Source of the DNA: Nitrobacter hamburgensis X14
Lineage (GTDB): Bacteria > Pseudomonadota > Alphaproteobacteria > Rhizobiales > Xanthobacteraceae
Assembly: GCF_000013885.1 (NCBI RefSeq)
Contig: NC_007964.1
Coordinates: 4,078,001 to 4,142,000 of the forward strand
Direction: 5' to 3'
DNA length: 64,000 bases
Positions 26,326 to 35,107 of the stretch are shown piece after piece. How positions within the stretch are numbered: position 1 is the first letter of the stretch; the number at the start of each line of letters is the position of its first letter. The notes below the pieces were generated by a model. That model had not been told where the DNA came from. It saw only the letters and a list, made by a program, of their open reading frames with translations, and ran no database searches. A program made the translations under genes and the position numbers.

Positions 26326-26883
26326 TTGCAGCTATACGACGTTGACGCCGCGGCGACTCACGCGATCAACAGCTTCGCCGGAGCGAGCACCACGATCGAT
26401 TTCCTGATGATCTGGATCTCGGCGGTCGGCATACCGCTTCTTGTCCTGGCTGTCGCCGGACAATGGTGGCGGGGTCCGGACCGATCGCATAACAGGCACG
26501 TCCTTGTCGCCGCGGGGTTTTCCTTTCTCCTTGGCCTTGCGATCAACCAGATCATCCTCTTGTTCGTCCATCGGATACGGCCATATGACGGCGGCATCAC
26601 GCATCTTCTGATCGACCGCAGCGCCGATCCGTCATTCCCCTCTGATCACGCCACCGCGACCGTTGCCATCGCCGCGGCCTTTCTGCTGCACGGCATGCGG
26701 CGGCTCGGTGTGTGGTTTCTAGCCGCCGCCGTGCTTGTGACGATCTCCCGGGTCTATGTCGGAACACATTATGTCGGCGACGTTCTCGGCGGAGCCTCGA
26801 CCGGGATTGTCGCCGCCATGTTGGTCCGCTCACTCTATCGGGAAGGGACGCGGGCCGATCAGATCATCACCAGAATTCTTTAG
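26326..26883 (+). CDS. PAP2-family membrane phosphatase (undecaprenyl-diphosphatase type)
   Basis: 185 residues from a TTG start at 26326, chosen because gatgagga lies at normal distance upstream and no ATG fits. The three PAP2 phosphatase motifs are present: H-x-x-R-P (VHRIRPYDGG, the K-x6-RP position), PSFPSDHA and SRVYVGTHYVGDV with the catalytic His. Five to six hydrophobic segments place it in the inner membrane. It may recycle undecaprenyl pyrophosphate or remove phosphate from other lipid diphosphates. It lies beside metal-resistance genes but nothing ties it to them functionally. Confidence 0.88.
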   Translation: MQLYDVDAAATHAINSFAGASTTIDFLMIWISAVGIPLLVLAVAGQWWRGPDRSHNRHVLVAAGFSFLLGLAINQIILLFVHRIRPYDGGITHLLIDRSADPSFPSDHATATVAIAAAFLLHGMRRLGVWFLAAAVLVTISRVYVGTHYVGDVLGGASTGIVAAMLVRSLYREGTRADQIITRIL

Positions 26884-26919
26884 GGCCAGTGTGGCAATCC
26901 GGGAGGAGGAACGGCCCAG

Positions 26920-27342
26920 TTATCTTGGTCGGAGGTGAGCTTGAGGCGATAGAGCTTCGATGATGCGGCAATCGGCAACGGTGCCGCAGCGGCATTGATC
27001 GATCATACTGTCCAGTTCGCGACGCAACGCTCGCAAGTCAGCAATCTTTCGATCGACCTCCGCCCGATGCGCCTTGGCAATGGCATCGACGGCGTCGCAA
27101 GACCGGTCGCGCTGATCGGCCAGATCGAGCAATGCACGCACCTGGTCGAGCGAAAATCCAAGGTCGCGCGAGCGTCGGATGAAGCTGAGGCGATTCAGGT
27201 GCTCTGCTCCGTAGGCGCGATAATTGCCGGCCGTCCGACTCGGCGCGGCAAGCAGACCGATCCGCTCGTAATAGCGGATGGTCTCGACCTTGGTATCGGT
27301 TCTGCGCCCCAGCTCGCCTATCGCAAGGAAGCCGCCTGTCAT
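26920..27342 (-). CDS. MerR-family heavy-metal-responsive regulator
   Basis: 140 residues. The N-terminal winged helix (LAIGELGRRTDTKVETIRYY, then ERIGLL) is typical of MerR proteins. The C-terminal dimerisation helix is followed by candidate metal ligands: a Cys in DRSCDAVD and CRCGTVADC near the end, the layout of ZntR/CadR-type sensors. It is divergent from the P1B-ATPase gene with the shared operator between them, so it should activate the efflux ATPase when Zn, Cd or Pb is bound. Confidence 0.92.
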   Translation of the reverse strand: MTGGFLAIGELGRRTDTKVETIRYYERIGLLAAPSRTAGNYRAYGAEHLNRLSFIRRSRDLGFSLDQVRALLDLADQRDRSCDAVDAIAKAHRAEVDRKIADLRALRRELDSMIDQCRCGTVADCRIIEALSPQAHLRPR

Positions 27343-27346
27343 GGCC

Positions 27347-27377
27347 TTGACCCTATAGTTACTACAGGGTCCATATG
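27347..27377 (+). promoter_or_regulatory. MerR-type operator/promoter of the P1B-ATPase gene
   Basis: A -35 box ttgacc (27347-27352) and a -10-like catatg (27372-27377) are separated by 19 bases, the overlong spacer that MerR activators correct by twisting DNA. The near-perfect dyad accctatagttactacagggt occupies the spacer. Transcription would start near 27384, which rules out the ATG at 27375 as the ATPase start. Confidence 0.85.
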
Positions 27378-27410
27378 GATGGTCATGTCGAACTTGTCGA
27401 GGTGATTTCC

Positions 27411-29546
27411 ATGGCTGCCGCCGTTCCGTTGAAGTTGCGCGTCGAAGGCATGGATTGCGGCGCCTGCGCGGTAAAAATCGAGAACGCGATGAGGCGGCTG
27501 CCCGGCGTCAGCGACATCGACGTCAATTATGGCTTGCAGTCGCTTTCACTGGTGGTCGACGAAGACCGCACCTCCCGGCACGCGATCGAGACCAGGATCA
27601 GGGCGCTCGGATATGCACCTGTCGATCAATCCGGGCCCATCGCCTCTGCCCTCCGCGACAATAATTGTGACGCGACGGAAAGCGCCTGGTGGTCGTCGCC
27701 GAAGGGACGGCTGGTCATCGGCAGTGCCGCCCTGATGACGCTGGCTTTTGCCGTATCTCATGTCGAACCGGGCTGGTCGAATTGGGCCTATATCGCCGCG
27801 ACGCTGGTCGGTCTGATCCCGATCGGACGACGGGCGCTCGCCGGCGCGGTGTCGGGCACACCGTTCAGCATCGAGACGCTGATGTCGATCGCCGCGATCG
27901 GCGCCGTCGCGATCGGCGCGGCGGAAGAAGCGGCTGTCGTCGTGTTCCTGTTTGCAGTCGGCGAGTTGCTGGAAGGGATCGCGGCCGGCCGGGCGCGTGC
28001 CGGCATCGAGGCGTTGATAGGTCTGGTTCCGCGCACGGCGCTTCGTCAAAACGGCTCGAATGTGGAAACGGTACCGGTCGAATATCTTCGAGTCGGCGAC
28101 ACCGTAATTGTCCGCCCCGGGGACCGTGTTCCCTCGGACGGAACCGTGATTGAGGGCCTATCGGAGGTCAATGAGGCGCCGGTGACCGGCGAATCCGTCC
28201 CGGTCAGCAAGGAGCCCGGATCGACGATTTACGCCGGCAGCATCAATGCCAACGGCGAACTGCATGTCGAGATCACCCGGACGGCTGCCGACAACACGAT
28301 TGCCCGCATCATCCATATGGTCGAAGAAGCACAAGGTTCGAAGGCGCCCACTGCTCGCTTCATCGACCGCTTCAGTCGCTGGTACACGCCGGTGGCCATG
28401 ATTATGTCGGCGCTCGTTGTCTTCGTCCCTCCGCTGCTGGTTGGCGCTGACTGGTTCACCTGGATCTATCGCGGGCTGGCGGTGCTCCTGATCGCCTGCC
28501 CCTGCGCACTGGTCATCTCAACTCCGGCCGCGATCGCGGCGGGGTTGGCGAGCGGCGCACGACGCGGCCTCCTCGTCAAAGGTGGCGCGGCCTTGGAAAC
28601 ACTCGGCAAGGTCAAAACCGTTGCCTTTGACAAAACCGGCACGCTGACCAGCGGACACCCGCAGATCACAGACATTGTCGTGATCGAGGGCACCGAAACC
28701 GAGATGCTGGCGAAAGCTGCCGCCGTCGAGCGCGGCTCCAGCCATCCACTCGGAGTAGCCATCGTCTCTGAGGCCGAAAGGCGTGGTCTCGATATCCCGA
28801 AAGCATTCGGCGGCGGGATCGCGACGCCCGGCAAGGCAGTTACGGCCCGCCTCAAATCTGGCTTCGTGTCGGTTGGATCGCCTCGTCATGCGGCCGAGCA
28901 GGGCGACATCTCGGATGAGATCAAGAAGCAGGTCGGAGCGCTGGAGCGTCAAGGCAAGACTGTCGTTGTCGTTAGCGAAGGCAAGCCCCTCCTCGGACTG
29001 ATCGCATTGCGCGACGAGCCACGTCCGGATGCCGCCGGCGGTCTTGCCAAGCTGCGCGCGCTTGGCGTTCGTCCGATCATGCTAACGGGCGACAATGCTC
29101 GTACCGCCGCTGCGATCGGCGGTGCGCTCGGCCTTGAAGCCCGAGCCGAGCTACTGCCAGATGCCAAGCTCGCCGCGATAGCGGTTTATAAAGGCGAAGG
29201 CCCTATCGCCATGGTCGGCGACGGCATCAATGACGCTCCGGCGCTTGCCGCGTCCTCGGTCGGCATCGCCATGGGAGGCGGGACCGACGTTGCGCTGGAG
29301 ACCGCGGACGTGGTTCTCTTGAAAAACCGCGTTGCCGGCGTCGCAGAGTTAATCGCGCTATCGCGGGCGACACTCTCCAACATCTGGCAGAATATCGCTA
29401 TCGCGATCGGCCTAAAAAGCGTTTTCTTGGTCACCACGCTATTTGGCGCGACGCCGCTCTGGATGGCTATCCTGGCCGACACCGGCGCGACCGTATTGGT
29501 GACGGCAAACGCACTGCGGCTGTTGCGCCTCAAAGTGGAGACGTAG
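27411..29546 (+). CDS. Heavy-metal-translocating P1B-type ATPase (Zn/Cd/Pb type)
   Basis: 711 residues from the ATG at 27411, preferred because gaggtg lies upstream and the earlier ATG at 27375 overlaps the promoter -10. Domains in order: an N-terminal HMA domain with GMDCGACAVKIE, TM helices, actuator motif TGES, the CPC ion-path motif in IACPCALVIS, phosphorylation site DKTGTLTSG and the hinge GDGINDAPAL. This is the ZntA/CadA subgroup, which exports divalent soft metals from the cytoplasm. Regulation by the divergent MerR protein is strongly suggested by the operator. Confidence 0.93.
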   Translation: MAAAVPLKLRVEGMDCGACAVKIENAMRRLPGVSDIDVNYGLQSLSLVVDEDRTSRHAIETRIRALGYAPVDQSGPIASALRDNNCDATESAWWSSPKGRLVIGSAALMTLAFAVSHVEPGWSNWAYIAATLVGLIPIGRRALAGAVSGTPFSIETLMSIAAIGAVAIGAAEEAAVVVFLFAVGELLEGIAAGRARAGIEALIGLVPRTALRQNGSNVETVPVEYLRVGDTVIVRPGDRVPSDGTVIEGLSEVNEAPVTGESVPVSKEPGSTIYAGSINANGELHVEITRTAADNTIARIIHMVEEAQGSKAPTARFIDRFSRWYTPVAMIMSALVVFVPPLLVGADWFTWIYRGLAVLLIACPCALVISTPAAIAAGLASGARRGLLVKGGAALETLGKVKTVAFDKTGTLTSGHPQITDIVVIEGTETEMLAKAAAVERGSSHPLGVAIVSEAERRGLDIPKAFGGGIATPGKAVTARLKSGFVSVGSPRHAAEQGDISDEIKKQVGALERQGKTVVVVSEGKPLLGLIALRDEPRPDAAGGLAKLRALGVRPIMLTGDNARTAAAIGGALGLEARAELLPDAKLAAIAVYKGEGPIAMVGDGINDAPALAASSVGIAMGGGTDVALETADVVLLKNRVAGVAELIALSRATLSNIWQNIAIAIGLKSVFLVTTLFGATPLWMAILADTGATVLVTANALRLLRLKVET

Positions 29547-29766
29547 GTCTAATGACATGGTTCGGTGCGGGCCGGGCTGGCCTGCGCCGCGGCGGCGGTC
29601 AGCGTTCCAATTGTCCTTGTCGAGAAAGACAGCAATGGAGACCCGTGCGGGGAGCGGCGTGCCTTTCTCCCACATCAGGTCGCCGCGCCGCGGAACTCTG
29701 GCTGCACCGATACAACTGGCATCGGCCTCTTGGCGGTATAAAACATCGCACTCCAATCAGCAGACT
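29547..29766 (+). pseudogene. IS481-like transposase tail in otherwise gene-free DNA
   Basis: Near 29690-29766 the frame reads AELWLHRYNWHRPLGGIKHR then TPISRL, matching the C-terminal end of IS481-type transposases (RYNWHRPH...PISRL). The catalytic core is absent. The bases before it contain no supported gene. The dispersed repeat at 29767 starts where the transposase homology ends. Confidence 0.55.
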
Positions 29767-29891
29767 AGAGCCTTTCGCTTCTGATGGAATCAGAAGCGAG
29801 CTCTATGATTTTGATTTGACGCGTTTTCTTCCCGCGAACCGGTACCCATCCCCGGGTCAAGCCCGAGGACATGTTTCGCTCGAAAACGCTC
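29767..29891 (+). repeat. Dispersed palindromic repeat, copy 1 (long form)
   Basis: It starts agagccttt, contains the hairpin cttctgatggaatcagaag, continues through gattttgatttgacgcg and gcgaaccggtaccc, and ends cgaaaacgctc. It shares this whole order with copies elsewhere in the window and has an extra ~25-base segment (cgggtcaagcccgagg) found also in copies 2 and 6. Confidence 0.9.
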
Positions 29892-29931
29892 CAAGCCTCT
29901 TCAAGGACAACCTGTTGAGGCCCCGCGCCTA

Positions 29932-30828
29932 GCCCCCGACGCGCTTCAGCTCCGCGACCAGCCGGTCCAGCGCATCGGCGAGCATCGGCCCGCCGCACAC
30001 CGTGAGGTCTTCGGGAATCACGATGCGCCGCGACGACGGATACAGTTTTTCCAGCGCCGGATGCAGCAGCAGCGCGCTTCCTTCGTCATCCGCGACGTCG
30101 CTGTCGTCGGATATCAGGATAAAGTCCGGCCGATCGGCAACAATGGTTTCCAGCTTGGCAAACCCGCCGGAGCTGATGTCAAGGCCGGACGCGGCATTCG
30201 ACAACCCGGTGATCGAGAGCAACGCGCTGGTGACGCTGTCATCGCCCGAAACCCAGCCGCGTCGCGACAGCGCCAGCACCCGATAGGGCTTGCGCCCCAC
30301 TGCCTCCCTCGCGCGGGCAATCGCCGCATCGAGCCGCGCGATCTGGGCTTCCGCGCGATCCGGGTGCCCGACAAGATCGCCCATCCGGCGAATCTGCTCC
30401 TTCACGTCGTCGATCGATTTTGCGATATCGAACTCGGCCACGCGCATCCCCTGCTGTTTCAGCAACTCGCGCGTCGTTCGCTTCATGTAGCGGCTGGCGA
30501 CGACAACATCCGGCCTGAGCATCAGCACATCCTCCGCCTCCCCGGAAAGCCGCCGATATTTCTTCGCCTCCGTCGCGGCCCAGGAGCGCGCTGCATCCCG
30601 CGAATAAGGGCTGAGGCCGAGGATCTGGGCGGGATCGGCAAGCGTCATCAGGAGCTGATCGGTGCACAGGTTGATCGAGGCGACGCGCTGCGGATCGGCG
30701 GCCTGCGTCTGCGTGACGACCCCGGCGGTCAATGCGAGAGCGGCCGCGGCAAGACCGCCGCATCTGCGTCCGGCGATGCCGGCCCGGATCGCCTCACTGA
30801 GGCGCTGCAACCGCGCCAACAGCGACAT
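29932..30828 (-). CDS. btuF: Cobalamin ABC transporter substrate-binding protein (BtuF-like)
   Basis: About 297 residues from the ATG at 30828, which lies five bases beyond the ATPase stop. An N-terminal export signal (LAAAALALTAGVVTQTQA) is followed by the helical-backbone binding-protein fold (RVASINLCTDQLLM, ILGLSPY, PDVVVASRY, VTSALLSITG). The family includes B12, haem and siderophore binding proteins. The upstream cobalamin riboswitch of the operon points to a corrinoid substrate. It is the third gene of btuC-btuD-btuF. Confidence 0.85.
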
Positions 30829-30833
30829 CGCGA

Positions 30834-31616
30834 TCACACCTCCGCCCACGGCACGATCACGGTTTCGCATTGATAGTCGGCCCGATAGGTCCTGACGCGA
30901 AAGACGTCGGCGATGACGGTCTCCGAGAGCGCGCCGGCAGGCGGTCCCTGCGATACCAGGCGCCCGTCGGACAGCACGAGAACGATATCCGCAAACCGCG
31001 CCGCGAGCCCGAGATCGTGCGTCACCACGATGACCAGCACCCCACTGTCGGCCGCGGTCCGCAGTCTGGTCACGACCTCGATCTGATAGCGCGGATCGAG
31101 CGATGCGGTCGGCTCGTCGGCCAGCAGCACTGGCGCTTCCACGGCCAGCACCCGCGCCAGCGCCACCCGGCCGCGCTCGCCGCCGGACAACTCCGTCACG
31201 CGACGATCGCTTAAACTTACCACGTCGGTCGCCTGCATCGCCCGCATCACCGCCGCGGCATCTTGTTCCGTCAGCCGCGCCGGATCGACCGCGCCGTGCG
31301 GGTACCGGCCAAGCGCCACGATATCCCTCGCCGGCAACGGCCAATGCATCTGATGGCCTTGCGGCAGGTAGGCGAAACGGCGCGCGCGCTCTCGAAGGGT
31401 GAGCGATGGCAGCGCGTCGCCGCAAACCTCGATGGTCCCTTCCGATGGCAGCAGGCCCGCCAGCGCCCGCAGCAACGTGGTCTTACCGGCGCCATTCGGC
31501 CCGACCAGCGCGACAAGGCATCCGCCTGGGAGCGACAGCGAAATGTCGCTCAGGACAACTCTCTTTCCAAGATTAGCCGATAGCGACGATGCGATGAGAA
31601 CGACGGCTTCGCTCAT
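30834..31616 (-). CDS. btuD: Cobalamin ABC transporter ATPase (BtuD-like)
   Basis: About 260 residues from the ATG at 31616, which overlaps the permease stop (ATGA). Walker A GPNGAGKTTLLRAL, signature ELSGGERGRVALARVL, Walker B VLLADEPTASLD and the switch His in VTHDLG are all present. The longer open frame to 31916 runs into the permease gene and is not used. It powers uptake through the BtuC-like permease. Confidence 0.9.
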   Translation of the reverse strand: MSEAVVLIASSLSANLGKRVVLSDISLSLPGGCLVALVGPNGAGKTTLLRALAGLLPSEGTIEVCGDALPSLTLRERARRFAYLPQGHQMHWPLPARDIVALGRYPHGAVDPARLTEQDAAAVMRAMQATDVVSLSDRRVTELSGGERGRVALARVLAVEAPVLLADEPTASLDPRYQIEVVTRLRTAADSGVLVIVVTHDLGLAARFADIVLVLSDGRLVSQGPPAGALSETVIADVFRVRTYRADYQCETVIVPWAEV

Positions 31617-32674
31617 GCGACGCCTCCACCCAGCGCGCGCCGCTCGCGCACGATCAGGTACAGGAAGAACGGCACGCCGATCAGCGCGGTCAGGACGCCG
31701 ACCTTGATGTCCGAGGTCGAGGGAATGACGCGTACCGCGATATCGGCCGCGAGCAGCAGCGCCGCGCCGGTCAGCGCGCTCGGCACCAGCAGCCGCGCCG
31801 GGTCGTAGCCGATCAGGGGCCGCATCAGATGCGGCGCAATCAGGCCGATGAAGCCGATGGCACCGGCCACCGCAACCGCGCCGCCGACGCCGAGCGCAAC
31901 GCCGAGGATCGCCCACAGCCGTAACCGGCCGACATCGACGCCGAGGCTCTGCGCGGATTCCTCACCCAGACTGAGCGCGCGAAACGCATGGCGCTGGCTC
32001 ATCAGGATCGCGGCTCCCGCGACGATGAACGGCAGTGCCAGCGTGACGTGGCGAAAGCTGCGGTCTTCCAGCGAGCCCAACAACCAGAATGCAATCTCCA
32101 GCGCCGCGAACGGATTGTGCGACAGGTTCATGGTCAGCGACGTCGCCGCGCCGGCCAACGACGAGATCGCAAGCCCCGCAAGGATCAGGATCAGCAGGCT
32201 CGCATTACGCCCCGCGATCGCGAGCAGTGCGAACACAGAAGCGAATGCCGCGACGATGGCCGCGACCGGCAGTACGAAGGAACGCACGTCGGCCGATCCG
32301 ACCGCGATGATCAGCACGGCGCCGAACGCCGCTGCCTGCGGGGCGCCGAACAGCGAGGGCGACGCCAGGGGGTTGCGCAGCAGGCCCTGCAAGGCCGCAC
32401 CCGACAAACCGAGAATGGCGCCGATGGCGACGGCGAGGATCGCGCGCGGCAACCGGATATCCTGTACGATGATCCGCTGGACGTCGCTGCCGCCGCCGAA
32501 CAAGGCATCGAGAACAGTGACCGGCGACAACCTCACAGGACCCACTCCCAACGACACCAGCGTCAGTATCGTGACCCCCGCGCACAGCGCGACCGTCACG
32601 ACCGTTCGCTGGCGGGCCGCGATGGCTGTCGTCACCATGTGGCGTTGAAAGATGTGGCGTTGAAAGCCGTGCAA
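31613..32674 (-). CDS. btuC: Cobalamin ABC transporter permease (BtuC/FecCD family)
   Basis: 353 residues from 32674, or 341 from a later ATG at 32638. It has the FecCD-type plan with about ten TM helices and family motifs LRLPRAILAVAIGA-like (IRLPRAIL), GLSGAALQGLLRNPLASPSLFG and GFIGLIAPHLMR. First gene of the operon, directly downstream of the riboswitch. The riboswitch makes cobalamin the likely cargo. Confidence 0.9.
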   Translation of the reverse strand: MHGFQRHIFQRHMVTTAIAARQRTVVTVALCAGVTILTLVSLGVGPVRLSPVTVLDALFGGGSDVQRIIVQDIRLPRAILAVAIGAILGLSGAALQGLLRNPLASPSLFGAPQAAAFGAVLIIAVGSADVRSFVLPVAAIVAAFASVFALLAIAGRNASLLILILAGLAISSLAGAATSLTMNLSHNPFAALEIAFWLLGSLEDRSFRHVTLALPFIVAGAAILMSQRHAFRALSLGEESAQSLGVDVGRLRLWAILGVALGVGGAVAVAGAIGFIGLIAPHLMRPLIGYDPARLLVPSALTGAALLLAADIAVRVIPSTSDIKVGVLTALIGVPFFLYLIVRERRALGGGVA

Positions 32675-32761
32675 ATCGCCGGGCCGGCCGGCCCGGCAGC
32701 ATAGTTCGGGAGACCCATGACGACCCTTTCCGCCGACCCGCCGTCGAACGCCTAAGAATGC

Positions 32762-32942
32762 GTCACCGGCCGGTCTCCTGGCTCGCGGCCGTTATCCGGA
32801 TCCGCCTTCCCGCACATGCATGGCATGGTCAGTGGCCGAATGGATACGGATGGCCGCTTACAGTTGCGGGGGCAGCCGCGGTATTGGGGGCAGTATCCCC
32901 GCACCGCATTCCCGTTTCACCTCCCGCGGGAGGCACCGATGA
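32762..32942 (-). ncRNA. Cobalamin riboswitch
   Basis: Read on the minus strand, all hallmark blocks occur in order: ggtgcctcccgcgggaggtg, the aacgggaa-type segment, gcggtgcggg, the cccgcaactgtaagcgg core, gccactg, gggaaggc and the B12 box gccaggagaccggcc. It ends about 90 bases before the btuC start. Binding of adenosylcobalamin should repress btuCDF expression. Confidence 0.95.
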
Positions 32943-33030
32943 TCTCCCAAACAAGCACAGCGAAACACTCCGTGCAACCGGGGACGCGTTCGCCTGCGTT
33001 GCCGCGAAATACGGCCAGCACGCAATACCA

Positions 33031-33315
33031 TCAGAGCCGCGAGAGATAACGGGGCAGCTCCTGTTCGAATTCAGGGAAGTAGCGCGAAATCACAGACATA
33101 TCGAAGCGAGCGAGGATCGACTCCTTGGGCTCCCGGTCAAGCAGGAAGCGAAAGGCGGCCTCGAGGCAGCGCTCGGGCGTGTGCTTGCCGGCTGTCAGTT
33201 GCTTGCTCTTCACGTCAGACATTGTGACGCGGTGACGCGTCTCGCTCTCTCCTTCGCGGACCACAACCTCGAAATCGAGCGGGTCGCCCTCACCGACGCG
33301 CTGAACCTCGATCAT
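33031..33315 (-). CDS. Conserved hypothetical protein
   Basis: 94 residues. The ATG at 33315 follows gggag at a suitable distance. The sequence looks like a small soluble alpha/beta protein (DFEVVVREGESETRHRVTMS, then ERCLEAAFRFLLDREPKESI), without signal peptide or TM segment. I do not recognise a named family. No operon partner is apparent: the riboswitch lies on one side and repeat DNA on the other. Confidence 0.75.
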   Translation of the reverse strand: MIEVQRVGEGDPLDFEVVVREGESETRHRVTMSDVKSKQLTAGKHTPERCLEAAFRFLLDREPKESILARFDMSVISRYFPEFEQELPRYLSRL

Positions 33316-33469
33316 ACGGTCACTCCCGTTTCAACGGTCGGTGGCGCAACTGTTCGTTCCCTACTGCACCGCATACGCCGCTGCCAAGATGCCTGCGAGC
33401 TTCTCCGGCCACAAGCCTGTCGTTATTGGGCTCTCGTCCGGCCTGAGCGAAGCGAAGGCGGGTGAGGGG

Positions 33470-33560
33470 TCGTGAGAGCTTGGCAGGAAGAAAACCCCTC
33501 ACCCGGCTCAACCTCGCGACGCTCGATTTCGCCACCCTCTCCCACAAGGGGAGAGGAAAA
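33470..33560. repeat. Interspersed repeat with strong hairpin
   Basis: The stretch contains cccctcacccggctc and the hairpin cctctccc/ggggagagg (33536-33556), a layout that recurs as an intergenic repeat in this bacterial group (recalled, not searched). It lies just downstream of the peroxiredoxin gene and could double as its terminator, though no T run follows. Confidence 0.5.
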
Positions 33561-33580
33561 GAAATCGCTCGGTAATCAGC

Positions 33581-34066
33581 TCAAAGCTGTCCCAGCAGCG
33601 TGTCGCCGCCGGAGACCTCGACCTTGCCTGGGTTCGGTTCAAGATTGAGCGTCTTTACCACGCCGTCCTCGACCAGCATTGAATAGCGCTTGGAGCGGAT
33701 GCCGAGGCCCTTTTCGGATGCATCGAATTCCATGCCGATCGCCCTGGCGAAGTCGGCGTTGCCGTCGGCGAGGAAGGTCGCCTCGTTGCGCTGGTCGGTA
33801 TCGCGCTTCCAGGTGTTCATGACGAAGACGTCGTTGACGGAGACGATCGCGATCTCGTCGACGCCCTTGTCCTTGATGGCGCGGGCGCTAAGAAAAATGC
33901 TCGGCAGATGCTGTTTGTGGCAGGTGCCGGTATAGGCGCCGGGCACCGCGAACAGCGCCACCTTCCTGCCCTTGAAGATGTCGCCGGTGCTTTTCACCTG
34001 AACGCCGTCATCCGTCATGATGCGGAAGGTCGCGTCGGGCAGGCGGTCGCCAACTTTGATGGTCAT
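33581..34066 (-). CDS. Peroxiredoxin, Prx5/AhpE-type
   Basis: 161 residues from the ATG at 34066, which follows aaggagatttgacc. The active-site segment FAVPGAYTGTCHKQHLPSI contains the peroxidatic Cys, with a Gly-Thr instead of the common Pro-Thr before it, and the later WKRDTD segment is also typical. It should reduce peroxides using glutaredoxin, glutathione or thioredoxin as donor. The frame extends upstream to 34120 but without a start that matches the family. Confidence 0.92.
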   Translation of the reverse strand: MTIKVGDRLPDATFRIMTDDGVQVKSTGDIFKGRKVALFAVPGAYTGTCHKQHLPSIFLSARAIKDKGVDEIAIVSVNDVFVMNTWKRDTDQRNEATFLADGNADFARAIGMEFDASEKGLGIRSKRYSMLVEDGVVKTLNLEPNPGKVEVSGGDTLLGQL

Positions 34067-34173
34067 GGTCAAATCTCCTTGAAATGTGCGTTGTATCTGG
34101 GCCAGATAGGTGTCCGGCACAATATTCCACGGCCGCGAAACGACAACGGTCGGCTCTTCACCGTACCGTCATT

Positions 34174-34266
34174 AGAGCGTTTTCGAGCAAGCACGCCCTC
34201 GGGCTTGAACCCGAGGATCAAAAGGCTGGCGCCCGGCTTTGATTCCAGCAAAGCCGAAATAGCGCT
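34174..34266 (-). repeat. Dispersed repeat, diverged copy 2
   Basis: It starts agagcgttttcgagca and shares gggcttgaacccgagg with the long-form copies, but the gaaaacgcgtcaaatc block is missing and the hairpin has changed (ggctttgattccagcaaagcc). Its end overlaps the stop codon of the DUF924 gene. Confidence 0.6.
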
Positions 34267-34831
34267 AGCCGGCAAACCCGCCCGCGTCGAGAAAGGCCTG
34301 TTCTTCCCGGCTCGTCGTGCGTCCGAGCATTCGATCGCGATGCGGAAAGCGGCCGAACCGGCGAATGATGTCGGCGTGGATTTCCGCGAATTTGAGGTTG
34401 TCGGGCCGTCCACGGCTGCGAAACAGCGCGACGCAGCGCTCCTGATCCGCGAGACGTTCGGAATGCATGAAGGGGACATAGAGGAATTCGACGAGGTCAG
34501 GGTCGATGCGCGTGTCGGCACTGCGTGCGATGGCGCGGTCGGCGACGGCGCAAGCGTCGTCGTCGGTCGAAAAGCTGCGGGCGTCGCCGCGGAACATGTT
34601 GCGCGGAAACTGGTCGAGCACGATGACGAGCGCCAGCGCGCCGTCATCGGTCTCCTCCCAACCGGAGAGTTCGCCCGCGCGGGCTACTTCCCACAATCCA
34701 AGAAAGCGGCGGCGCACCTCGGCGTCGAACGCGTCGTCCTTGATGTACCATTTGCTCTGGCCGGCGGCGCGCCAGAAGGCGAGGACGTCGGCGGGGGAAG
34801 AGATGGAAGCGGACGAATTATCGGAGTTCAT
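34265..34831 (-). CDS. DUF924 family protein
   Basis: 188 residues from the ATG at 34831 (another ATG at 34843). DUF924 hallmarks are present: VLAFWRAAGQSKWYIKDDAF, LVIVLDQFPRNMFRGDARSF, FLYVPFMHSE and FGRFPHRDRMLGR. The fold is an all-alpha bundle of unknown biochemical role and predicted cytoplasmic. The stop codon lies in a copy of the dispersed repeat, so the original C-terminus may have been altered slightly. Confidence 0.9.
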   Translation of the reverse strand: MNSDNSSASISSPADVLAFWRAAGQSKWYIKDDAFDAEVRRRFLGLWEVARAGELSGWEETDDGALALVIVLDQFPRNMFRGDARSFSTDDDACAVADRAIARSADTRIDPDLVEFLYVPFMHSERLADQERCVALFRSRGRPDNLKFAEIHADIIRRFGRFPHRDRMLGRTTSREEQAFLDAGGFAG

Positions 34832-34894
34832 CACACACAACACTTTCTGTCGTCGTCCCCGCGCACGCGGGAATCCATAACCCTGACGTCAATT

Positions 34895-34996
34895 AGAGCG
34901 TTTTCGAGCGAAGTGGGTACCGGTTCGCATGAAGAAAACGCGTCAAATCAAAATCATAGAGCCCGCTTCTGATTCCATCAGAAGCGAAAAGGCTCT
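34895..34996 (-). repeat. Dispersed repeat, copy 3 (short form)
   Basis: 102 bases from agagcgttttcgagcg to gcgaaaaggctct, in the opposite orientation to copy 1. It contains gaaaacgcgtcaaatc, aaaatcatagagcc and the hairpin cttctgattccatcagaag. The ends agagcg/ggctct are imperfect inverted repeats. Confidence 0.9.
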
Positions 34997-35107
34997 AAGA
35001 TGGAAAAGGTCGACGTCATCGACCGAAATCAGAATCCGCGCCGTATCGGTTCCTGCGCGCGTGCGAAGATCGCACTTGGCTGGGACGGCCATATCTTCAG
35101 GAATGCC

